Shown here piece by piece: positions 57,901-64,000 of a stretch of 64,000 bases of DNA; the first letter of the stretch is position 1; every line of letters begins with the position of its first letter. The notes beneath the pieces were generated by a model. The model was not told the origin of the DNA and did no database searches. It worked only from the letters and a program-made list of their open reading frames with translations. This stretch comes from Symbiodinium natans (taxonomy: Eukaryota > Sar > Dinophyceae > Suessiales > Symbiodiniaceae). The position numbers were made by a program, and so were the translations under genes. Where the stretch lies: assembly GCA_905221605.1 (NCBI GenBank), contig CAJNDS010000846.1, forward strand, positions 667,501 through 731,500, given 5' to 3'.

Positions 57901-59218
57901 GGGTTTAGGGTTTAGGGCACTCATACCAGATAAAACTGTACAGTGTCAGGGTCTTCGGGCTGCAAGGTTGCGAGTTGGTGGTCGCTGGCACCCATGACAA
58001 TGTAAGAAATCCTTGACATGCGAAATGTGCAACTTCTATGTAACCTCTACAGCTCTGAATCATTTAGGGGTCGATTGACTTCAGGATGTATTTTTTTATT
58101 GCTATTCTTATTATTACGATTATTACGATTATTACGATTATTACTATTATTACTATTATTACTATTATTACTATTATTACTATTATTACTATTATTACTA
58201 TTATGTTTATTATTACTATTAAGTATTGTTACATTGCCAGGCCACACCAGGGCTGCACACTGCTCTGGCCTCACCAGACAAGCGAAAGGAATTTAATCGC
58301 TCTGTTTGTGTTCTTCGGGGCTTACTTAATCCCTGTTCCCCTAGGAAGAAAAATGGATCCTTTTTGCTTATATTTAAGAACTAGCTTAGGGCAAGACGAG
58401 GTGACAATTTCAGGACGAGCTGATGTCGAGGCATGACTGTCTAGACAATAAGTCAGGAAGCTATCAAGCAGCAAGGAACCTATAGAGTCATAGAACATAT
58501 GGGACCTCGGCAGCCCAGTCTTGCTGCAACGAGCATCCGCAGTTGTGAGAATAGGGTTCCCACTGCCACAGTATATGATCATAGTGCAGTATGAAGCTGC
58601 AACGGCGGAGCCCACAAGCCAACTTCGTGTAGCTCACGTGTCATCCACAAAGGACCCAAGGTATTTCACTAAGCAGCTCTCTCTCTCTCTCTCTCTCTCA
58701 ATCCTGAAACCCTGAGCCCCAATCATGAGGAAGCCAAAGCCAAAAGATTTTGCCAGCACATGCACAGACAACTTGCCATGCCCCAAGAAGTGCCTGAACC
58801 AGCGTCCGAAGTCCAAACCAGCACCCTCGTCATGAGACTCTGTCGCCAGGGTTTAGAGTTTCGCAGTAACACTACACCTCTAAACTCTAAACTTTACACC
58901 TCAAACCCAAAGACCTCTAAACCCAACCCCCCCCTCCTCCCGACCCAGAAACCCCAAACCTTAGACCCACCCCATATTTCTCACACCAAACCCAAACGCG
59001 TACTACCCTCCACCTCTCAGGCACCGTAAACCTCTGAACCTCAAAGCATCTCAAAACCTACAGACCTACAGTGAACCTCAAACCTTAAAACCTCTGAACA
59101 CCCACAAACAGCCCCCAAACCTAAACCCTAAACCGTAAACCCCAAACCCAAACCTAAACCCTAAACCCTAAACCCTAGACCCTAGACCCTAGACCCTAAA
59201 CCCCCCAACCCTAAACCC

Positions 59219-59250
<32 letters not shown>

Positions 59251-62200
59251 ACCGTAAACCCTAAACCCTAAACCCTCAACCCTCAACCGTAAACCCTAAA
59301 CCCTAAACCCTAAACCCTAAACCCTAAACCCTAAACCCTAAACCCTAAACCCTAAACCCTAAACCCTAAACCCTAAACCCTAAACCCTAAACCCCAAACA
59401 AACTTTGAATTCACCGACTCCGGCGGCTTCACGGCGGCCATGCGCGCCGCGAGCGCCGAGTCGGGCTCGCCGGAGCCGGAAGGCGTGGGCCGACCCTGAG
59501 CTCTCTGCTGGTTTGGGGTTTAGGGTTTAGGGTTTAGGTTTTAGGGTTTAGGGTTTAGGGTTTAGGGTTTAGGGTTTAGGGTTTAGGGTTTCGGGTTTAG
59601 GGTTTAGGGTTTAGGGTTTAGGGTTTAGGGTTCGGGGTTTGGTTTGGGGTTTAGGGGGGTTTCGGGATTAGGGTTTGGGGTTTAGGGTTTGGGCTTTGGT
59701 CGGACTCGTGTCAGATAAGTGAGGAGGCTTCGCCCGCCAACGATAGTGTGAACCAGGAGCGTCTTTGCGGTTTGGGGTTTAGGGCGTGGGGTTCAGGGTT
59801 TCGGGTTTGGGGCAGGCTTAGGTTTGGACCTTGACCATAGGAGGGAGAGATGTGCCCCTGAAGCAACCTACCTAGACTGGCAAACCCAGTGCCACTGAAA
59901 AGACCTAAGATCCCTGCAGAGAACGCAAGGAATGGGATTTTAGGTGGCTTTCGGGTTTCTACAAGGGATGGGATGCTTTGGAGATGCTCGGTTATCCCCC
60001 GAGGTCCTTTCTCCAAGCTGCAGAGGTCGTCTCGGACTCCGAGGTTTCAGCGCCGCAGACGCCCGCATCTGCCGAGCTCTCGTCGTAAGTGGTCTCCTCA
60101 TCCCCGGCAACCTGCCCGAGGCCAAGAATCAGCTTCACCACTCTCAGCCATATAGGCCTACCATCCTACCCGCACCTCATTGGAAGCCAGGGACTTCAGG
60201 TGACTTCAGAGTTTACCCGACAGTCTAAGAGCCCAGAGAGGTCACTCCGACGTCTGACTGTGGCGCAAGCAGCATGGTGCTTGGGGGAGCTTTAGGATGA
60301 TGTAGGGTGCAGGGGAAGCTGTAGGATCTGTTTCAGGGGGTTCAAGGTTTGGGTGCATTCTCGAGGATGCTCGAGCACCGTTCCGGTGTCGGGCGTAGGC
60401 TACCAAGTCCTACAGTCCGGAACCTTTCACGCTCAACAGTCTCAATATTTTAGGAGCGGCTCCGAAACCCTAAACCCTAAACCCTAAACCCCGCCTGGCC
60501 CATGTCTGTGAGCGCCTTCCAGCTCAGCACTGGCTTCGCGTAGCCCTGGGCTTTGCCAAGCACAAAACCCGGGGGCCATGGGGACGGCAGCATCTCGCAG
60601 TGTGGTCTGTATGGAGAGCTGGGGATTGCCTAGGATGGACGGACAAAGCAGCACAGACGAAACCGATCTTCCCTACCAGAGCTACAAAGTTACCGTATGC
60701 ATGTAGTTCCGACTCACCAAGCCTCAGACCCCAAGTCCCAAAAGCAAATCCCGCACGAACGCGCCTTGACCACCACAGTCTCACCCTCCGTGGGAGTGTA
60801 TCCATAGGCCACGAAGGCTTTCACCTTGTGTCTTTTCGTGCTTGCGGCTTCTTCTGGTTGAGGGAGCTATGGGTTAACAACTTGTGGTGTCTAAGCTTGG
60901 CGGCTCCCCTGAGAGCCCCAAACCCTGCTCTGAGGCGCCAGCACGGGGAGGTTTGGGGTCGGTTCGTTCGTTGAGCGCCTTCACAAGCCTGCAGCACTCC
61001 AGGGTTGCTTCACCAGTGAGGGTGTAGGGTTTAGGGTTTGGGGTTTAGGGTTTGGTGTTTAGGGTTTAAGTTTAGGGTTATATGCAGGGTTAAGATGCAT
61101 AGGGTCTAGAGGGCTCATGTAGGGGTTTAGGGCGTTCAGGCTATCAGGGTTCAAGGGCTTAGGGTCAGGGAGGCGGTGCTGGGAAGCATATTTTTGCTAC
61201 GGCTCTTTTTGGAGGGATTCCCAGGTTCGATTCCTCAGAGTTGAGCCAAGCGAACATGTGTATGCATATATATATATATACATACTATGCACAATTACGC
61301 ATGTATACATACATACATATACATATATATACATATATTCATATGTGTAGTAACATATCAATATAAATAAATATATGTATGTATATATATATATATCTTT
61401 ATTTATGTATTTATCTATTTGTGTATGTATATGTATGTATACCATGTAGTCTCGGCTGCTAGAGTGCCGGCCTCTCGAGCTTGCTCTTGTCCTCAAGCAC
61501 GACCACTCCAGCCTGGAAGCGCTAGCGGCTTAGGGCCTAGGAGCTTGGCTTGACGCATCTGGGTAGTTCTCGAAAGTAGGGTTTGGGGCGTCCTTATGTT
61601 AAGGCCGCATTGTACAGAGCCAAAACGGGACCCGTGGAGTGTTCTTCCACGAGGCTGCTGATGGCTGCATTGAAGCGGCAGGGTGCAGAATTGAGATCGA
61701 CAGCTGAAGCTAGCCCAAACACCGAGCTCTATGCATTCTCTTTAGCCCTAAACCCTAAACCTTAATCCATCGAGCTTGAGGTGCACAAGTGAAGCGTCTT
61801 CTCGATACACCCACACCTTAAATAAAGAACCTAAGCCTTATTGCTGCGGGCAGGTCTCAGGATTCAGAACCGCGAGGCGGTTTAGTTCAGGTTTTTGGCA
61901 CTTGAGGTTTGGCGGGCTGAGGTATCTGGAGCTGAGGATGTGTTCCCAAAGCAGTGTGCTGAAACCAGGATTGCGCTCAGGGGAATTGCCTGCACTTGAG
62001 GTCGGTTTCCGCGGATCTAGCCTCAGCCTAGCACGCACTTCTGAGACTCGCAGGGACTGCGTGCGTGTTGGGTCGGCATCGCATTGCTTCCGTAGCCTGC
62101 AATGGCCTTCTCGGGGTGGGGCTTAGGGAAGATGTCATGTAATGCAGAGCAGTGAGGCCGTTCGGGATCTACTCTTGGAGGGTAGGGAGAGGAGAGGGGG

Positions 62201-64000
62201 GGGGGAGAAAAGGCAATCTGCGTGTCCGGCGCCCTATCCTCACGATCGCCGACCCTCTCACCCGATTGGACTCTCCCTGCGCCAAACACTGTAGACCTCA
62301 ACACTGAGGTTATTAAAGGCATCCAGGGCACTCCGCTGTGCGAGACTTTGAATGCAGCTGTTTCAGGCGTATCCGTTGGATACAGCCCTGCCAGCCTGGG
62401 CTAGTGGGAGTTTAAGGTTTGGGAGTTGAAGGGAGAAAGCTTAAAGCAAGCTTTATTAAACTGTGGTTGAAGAACTTGGGCTTTCAATGCTCGCTTAAGC
62501 TCTTTGATCAAGGCATCGGCTATGGCCGGCACGGAAGGATATGAAGCAGGCATTCTAGCTTCGTCACAACCGGGGGTGTACGGGCCCCTATTGGCTTATG
62601 AACTCCCTGAATTTGGGGAGTATGGGGCCCCTTACACACCCCTGGTCCCAAGCGAAGCACCTCAGTCCACACCCCTGTTCATGCCAGAGCTGACTTTGGC
62701 TGCTTCCAAATGGCTTGGCGCCAACCATCGTAGCTCCCGCCAGGGCGAAAGCCCTAAGAGGCCAAAACGGCTGGAGGTTCGTGATATATACATATAACTG
62801 AAAAATCAATTATGGTGACTACAGTAGATGACGACATGCGTGTATGTTTGTATGTATGTTTGTATGTATGTGTGTATGTGTGTATGTATGTATGTATGTA
62901 TGTATGTATGTATGTATGTATGTATGTATGTATATATATATTATACACATATATATATATATGGGGCGTAGATTGATCATGGGACAGCTGGATGTCCATG
63001 AGACGATTGGGGAGATGCAAACATTGCTGTATGTCGTTGTTGCCTGGCCCGAGGGCCTAGACCCCTTACCCTCATTTGCAACTCAATCGCCCCACCTCAT
63101 GCTTAAATATTAGGTCAAGCATTGCAGAATCGCAGGATCACAGCGTCCTACCTTGTCGCGTGGGCCGGGGTATGTTTCCGGCTGCCTGTCCAAGGGCCTG
63201 AGACCAACTGCCCTGCCCCCTTGAACCGTTCCCCCAGTCTAAACACCATAACACCCTTGACATGTCGACCTGAAACAGCTTCACATCGCGTAACACTCTA
63301 ACCATTTAACTCAAAAGCCGCAGGAAAAGTCAACAACTTCACGCCCCTGCAGTCCACTAAGCCCTGAACCCTGAGTCCTGAACCAAGAACCCTTATAAAC
63401 CCTAAACCCTAAACCCGAAACCCTAAACCCTAAACCCAAACCCTAAACCCTAAACCCTAAACCGCAAACCCAAGCAAAGCGGCCACTCCGGCGCGTTGAA
63501 GCCCCACACGCTGACCGACTCGTAAGGCTGCAGGCCTCAGCCCAAAGGGGGGTTTAGGGTTTATGGCTTAGGGTTTGGGGTTTAGGGTTTAGGGCTTAGG
63601 GGTCAGGGTTTAGGGTTTAGGGTTCAGGGTTTAGGGTTTGGGATTTGGGGTTTAGGGTTTAGGGTTCACGGTTCAGGGTTTAGGGTTTAGGGGTGTATAA
63701 GGTTTAGGGTTCAGGGTTTAGGGTTGGCGTATGGGGATTACAGGGTTTCGGGTTCAGGGCGTTGAGGTTTGTAGGGGCGTAGGCTCTGCCACGCGGCCAA
63801 GCTTGATAAAGGCTCGTGCCACTCGCCGGGAATCGCGATAATACTCTTTGTAGGTCCATGTCTGCCACTCCTGTTCCGGGTTTGGGGTTCAAGAGAATTT
63901 CCTAAAAGCCTGAACCCTAACCCTAAACCCTCAACCCTAAACCCTAAATCCTTTGGTTATTGGGGGGTTGAGAGTCGGAGGATCTCGGTACCTCGGTCCC
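42839..64000 (-). CDS. Gene B: second tandem ACSBG-like acyl-CoA synthetase, 5' end outside window
   Basis: Same enzyme family and exon plan as gene A, same orientation, about 2.4 kb upstream of its start. Stop TAA at 42839-42841. The first exon visible is 63798-63870 (EWQTWTYKEYYRDSRR...). About three N-terminal exons should lie beyond 64000. Motifs present: [141 protein letters not shown]. Most exon lengths and all tested phases equal gene A. Exon 14+15 is fused (81 nt) and exon 12 is split. Exons 6 and 7 are not convincingly found, and the exon 9 donor looks like CC, so integrity is likely but not shown. Confidence 0.9.
43200..43256 (-). CDS. Gene B exon 40
   Basis: 57 nt. Acceptor CTAAG|GTTCAT. 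Reads [20 protein letters not shown] donor ACGAA|GCGTC. Confidence 0.94.
43775..43811 (-). CDS. Gene B exon 39
   Basis: 37 nt. Acceptor ACCAG|GCAAGA. Reads [13 protein letters not shown] donor AGAA|GCTCC. Confidence 0.9.
43888..43968. repeat. TTTAGGG array
   Basis: About eleven copies in the intron between gene B exons 38 and 39. Confidence 0.95.
44656..44704 (-). CDS. Gene B exon 38
   Basis: 49 nt. Acceptor TGCAG|ACCTGG. Reads TWIETITKAVTSANNN. GC donor ACG|GCAAC. One of the few acceptors not followed by G. Confidence 0.9.
44902..44944 (-). CDS. Gene B exon 37
   Basis: 43 nt. Acceptor ATCAG|GAATCC. Reads [16 protein letters not shown] donor AAG|GCCCC. Confidence 0.9.
45285..45337 (-). CDS. 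Gene B exon 36
   Basis: 53 nt. Acceptor AGCAG|GCTGTT. Reads [19 protein letters not shown] donor GAGC|GAAAC. Confidence 0.9.
45742..45795 (-). CDS. Gene B exon 35
   Basis: 54 nt. Acceptor GGCAG|GTGATG. Reads [20 protein letters not shown] donor AAG|GACCGG. Confidence 0.95.
45910..45945 (-). CDS. Gene B exon 34
   Basis: 36 nt. Acceptor GTGAG|GACCAC. Reads DHIKASCDGVNE. GC donor GAG|GCTTT. Confidence 0.85.
46145..46190 (-). CDS. Gene B exon 33
   Basis: 46 nt. Acceptor CTGAG|GATCAT. Reads [17 protein letters not shown] donor GAG|GAGAGC. Confidence 0.94.
46361..46510. mobile_element. R2-family inverted-repeat element, longer copy
   Basis: 150 bp from CCAGGATTGG to CCCATCCTGG, with the internal motif 'aagggattatagggtataat' about three times. 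Lies in the intron between gene B exons 32 and 33. Confidence 0.75.
46596..46669. repeat. CCCTAAA array
   Basis: About ten copies in the intron between gene B exons 32 and 33, beside the R2 element. Confidence 0.95.
46726..46778 (-). CDS. Gene B exon 32
   Basis: 53 nt. Acceptor TCCAG|GGCATG. Reads [19 protein letters not shown] donor GAGTT|GCAGC. Confidence 0.94.
46910..47015. mobile_element. R3-family element
   Basis: Contains CCCAAGAGGAACCTAGGAAT followed by AAAATGGGTGCCC, shared with 48190-48315. Lies in the intron between gene B exons 31 and 32. Confidence 0.6.
47391..47451 (-). CDS. Gene B exon 31
   Basis: 61 nt. Acceptor CCAAG|GATTGA. Reads [22 protein letters not shown] donor AAG|GACCA. 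Confidence 0.94.
47461..47592. repeat. TTTAGGG array
   Basis: Begins about 10 bp from the acceptor of gene B exon 31. Includes TTCAGGG units. Confidence 0.95.
47816..47882. mobile_element. R4-family element, partial
   Basis: Right half (TTGAGGACTGTTAGCATAAG then GGGGAATATCCCAA) matches 4039-4073. The left end is degraded. Lies in the intron between gene B exons 30 and 31. Confidence 0.55.
48014..48061 (-). CDS. Gene B exon 30
   Basis: 48 nt. Acceptor TGCAG|GATGGG. Reads [17 protein letters not shown] donor GATC|GCGCC. Confidence 0.9.
48190..48315. mobile_element. R3-family element with inverted ends
   Basis: Starts GCCCAAGAGGAACC and ends near GTTCCCCTTGGGC, so its termini are inverted repeats. 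Interrupted by a C homopolymer. Lies in the intron between gene B exons 29 and 30. Confidence 0.6.
48526..48668. repeat. CCCTAAA array
   Basis: About 18 copies close to the donor side of gene B exon 29. Confidence 0.95.
48704..48734 (-). CDS. Gene B exon 29
   Basis: 31 nt. Acceptor AACAG|GCGAAG. Reads EVCFRGRNI. GC donor AT|GCCTC. Confidence 0.9.
48770..49190. repeat. Degenerate T/G-rich repeat
   Basis: Irregular units such as 'tttttagggctctttagggt' and 'ttgttggggttt' fill the intron between gene B exons 28 and 29. Confidence 0.85.
49470..49510 (-). CDS. Gene B exon 28
   Basis: 41 nt. Acceptor GGGAG|GTGGAC. Reads VDPDDINKKQECP. GA donor CCAG|GACC. Shows the same phase gap to exon 29 as gene A. 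Confidence 0.86.
50315..50352 (-). CDS. Gene B exon 27
   Basis: 38 nt. Acceptor CACAG|GCCACG. Reads HANNGVEVKVFK. GC donor AAG|GCGAC. Confidence 0.88.
50855..50912 (-). CDS. Gene B exon 26
   Basis: 58 nt. Acceptor CCGAG|GAGTGC. Reads ECTGLSTVSSHAAHLWGSC. GC donor. Confidence 0.92.
50934..51147. repeat. TTCAGGG then TTTAGGG array
   Basis: About 30 units, a TTCAGGG-rich half followed by a pure TTTAGGG half. Starts about 20 bp from the acceptor of gene B exon 26. Confidence 0.95.
51980..52011 (-). CDS. Gene B exon 25
   Basis: 32 nt. Acceptor GTCAG|GTATTG. Reads IGINELYGMS. GC donor TCT|GCAGCC. Confidence 0.93.
52026..52088. repeat. TTTAGGG array
   Basis: Directly upstream of gene B exon 25. 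Confidence 0.95.
52345..52392 (-). CDS. Gene B exon 24
   Basis: 48 nt. Acceptor AGAAG|GTGCCG. Reads [17 protein letters not shown] donor CTGG|GCAGC. Confidence 0.93.
52667..52706 (-). CDS. Gene B exon 23
   Basis: 40 nt. Acceptor AGCAG|GCGGCG. Reads AALGMDALKFGAT. GC donor ACAG|GCTCG. Confidence 0.9.
52766..52882. repeat. CCCTAAA array
   Basis: In the intron between gene B exons 22 and 23. Confidence 0.95.
53034..53095 (-). CDS. Gene B exon 22
   Basis: 62 nt. Acceptor CAGAG|GCGATG. Reads DGSKPFGYTIADKVVLHNVK. GC donor AAG|GCCCG. Confidence 0.92.
53832..53903 (-). CDS. Gene B exon 21
   Basis: 72 nt. Acceptor AGCAG|GTCTCA. Reads LKASIAAWAKGLGLQHSKNC then LMG. GC donor. Confidence 0.9.
54394..54434 (-). 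CDS. Gene B exon 20
   Basis: 41 nt. Acceptor GTGAG|GATCGC. Reads [15 protein letters not shown] donor ACAG|GCAAG. Confidence 0.9.
54960..55018 (-). CDS. Gene B exon 19
   Basis: 59 nt. Acceptor CGCAG|GATCGG. Reads [21 protein letters not shown] donor GAA|GCCGC. Confidence 0.94.
55438..55493 (-). CDS. Gene B exon 18
   Basis: 56 nt. Acceptor GCCAG|GCTGGT. Reads [20 protein letters not shown] donor AAG|GCAGGG. Confidence 0.88.
56077..56112 (-). CDS. Gene B exon 17
   Basis: Acceptor GTGAG|GCGTTC. Reads VPPVLTAKSPL. The GA donor at CTCA|GATGG (56076) leaves the phase needed by exon 18. A GT donor at 56087 would not. Confidence 0.7.
56358..56415 (-). CDS. Gene B exon 16
   Basis: 58 nt. Acceptor GCCAG|GAGCGC. 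Reads [21 protein letters not shown] donor ATGT|GTGCC. Confidence 0.94.
56799..56879 (-). CDS. Gene B exon 14/15 (fused)
   Basis: 81 nt. Acceptor ACTGAG|GACTCG. Reads DSLIFQTTAVFLSTIGKIHD then IATSAQQ. GC donor CAG|GCAGG. Equals gene A exons 14 (35 nt) plus 15 (46 nt) with no intron between. Confidence 0.88.
57459..57507 (-). CDS. Gene B exon 13: AMP-binding P-loop
   Basis: 49 nt. Acceptor TTCAG|GTACAC. Reads [18 protein letters not shown] donor CAC|GACCC, as in gene A. Confidence 0.95.
57536..57674. repeat. TTTAGGG array
   Basis: About 18 copies between gene B exons 12b and 13. Confidence 0.95.
57784..57917. repeat. TTTAGGG array
   Basis: About 19 copies, ending some 20 bp from micro-exon 12b. 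Confidence 0.95.
57937..57959 (-). CDS. Gene B exon 12b (micro-exon)
   Basis: 23 nt. Acceptor TGCAG|CCCGAA. Reads PEDPDTV plus a split Gln codon that exon 13 completes to Q-YTSGTTG. GT donor TACA|GTTTTA. No counterpart was found in gene A. Confidence 0.6.
58098..58222. repeat. (TTA/CTA)n microsatellite
   Basis: Alternating TTACTA/TTACGA units in the gene B intron between exons 12a and 12b. Confidence 0.95.
59147..59396. repeat. CCCTAAA array
   Basis: Long array with CCCTCAA and CCCTAGA variants, ending about 20 bp before gene B exon 12a. Confidence 0.95.
59415..59495 (-). CDS. Gene B exon 12a
   Basis: Acceptor CTCAG|GGTCGG. Reads GRPTPSGSGEPDSALAARMA then AVKPP. Donor is GT (TCG|GTGAAT) or GA six bases earlier, both in phase. 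Very GC-rich compared with its surroundings. Aligns with gene A exon 12 ([13 protein letters not shown]). Confidence 0.7.
59514..59690. repeat. TTTAGGG array
   Basis: Opposite orientation to 59147-59396, on the other side of exon 12a. The exon is thus bracketed by convergent arrays. Confidence 0.95.
60495..60545 (-). CDS. Gene B exon 11
   Basis: 51 nt. Acceptor CCCAG|GGCTAC. Reads GYAKPVLSWKALTDMGQ. GC donor CAG|GCGGG. One codon shorter than gene A. Confidence 0.88.
60765..60824 (-). CDS. Gene B exon 10
   Basis: 60 nt. Acceptor ACAAG|GTGAAA. Reads [22 protein letters not shown] donor. Confidence 0.9.
60949..60988 (-). CDS. Gene B exon 9
   Basis: 40 nt by analogy with gene A. Acceptor TGCAG|GCTTGT. 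Reads LVKALNERTDPKP. No GN dinucleotide is present where the donor is expected (CCT|CCCCGT), so the 3' end is unresolved. Confidence 0.75.
61472..61512 (-). CDS. Gene B exon 8
   Basis: 41 nt. Acceptor TCCAG|GCTGGA. Reads AGVVVLEDKSKLE. GC donor GAGAG|GCCGG. Confidence 0.88.
63484..63535 (-). CDS. Gene B exon 5
   Basis: 52 nt. Acceptor CTGAG|GCCTGC. Reads [18 protein letters not shown] donor GAGTG|GCC. Confidence 0.9.
63540..63720. repeat. TTTAGGG array
   Basis: Begins about 15 bp from the acceptor of gene B exon 5. Confidence 0.95.
63798..63870 (-). CDS. Gene B exon 4
   Basis: 73 nt. Acceptor AACAG|GAGTGG. Reads EWQTWTYKEYYRDSRRVARA then FIKLG. GC donor CTTG|GCCGC. Confidence 0.9.

Noticed and set aside
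58018-58296. Leu-rich ORF resembling a transmembrane segment
   Set aside because: Encoded by the TTACTA microsatellite.

Overview
The window reads as nuclear DNA of a dinoflagellate. Three things seen in the sequence point there. (1) Every exon I could place lies on the minus strand, in very short pieces (mean about 50 nt). (2) When exons are joined by reading frame, the introns mostly begin with GC or GA instead of GT and end in AG followed by G, the GN-AG|G pattern known from dinoflagellates. (3) TTTAGGG/CCCTAAA telomere-type repeats sit inside most introns, in both orientations. Species cannot be named from the sequence. Most long ORFs are read-through of repeats and are not genes.

Layout. 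1-15934 holds minus-strand exons of a protein with a U-box (split over three exons at 13497-15017), followed downstream by exons rich in coiled-coil-like sequence. The exons below about 8 kb may belong to the same gene or to another. 15935-18083 is probably intergenic. 18084-40432 is gene A, a nearly complete long-chain acyl-CoA synthetase of the bubblegum (ACSBG) type, with 41 placed exons and about 690 codons. 40433-42838 is intergenic, with one unassigned candidate exon. 42839-64000 is gene B, a second tandem copy in the same orientation, whose first exons lie beyond the right edge.

The two copies agree exon by exon in length and phase (for example 94, 57, 37, 49, 43, 54, 46, 53, 61, 48 nt from the C-terminus upward), while their introns look unrelated. 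Differences between copies: donor dinucleotides switch between GC, GA and GT at the same intron; gene A has an intron (30497-31411) that gene B lacks, since A exons of 35+46 nt equal one B exon of 81 nt; gene A carries a tandemly duplicated exon (28780-28840 and 29213-29277); and exon 12 is organised differently.

Introns hold telomere-like arrays, (TA)n and other microsatellites, and several families of short elements with terminal inverted repeats, one with a perfect 18-bp inverted terminus. These fit the idea of introner-like elements. The encoded enzymes would activate long-chain fatty acids (fatty acid + ATP + CoA to acyl-CoA + AMP + PPi). The U-box protein would be an E3 ubiquitin ligase or cochaperone. 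No functional link between the two is visible.
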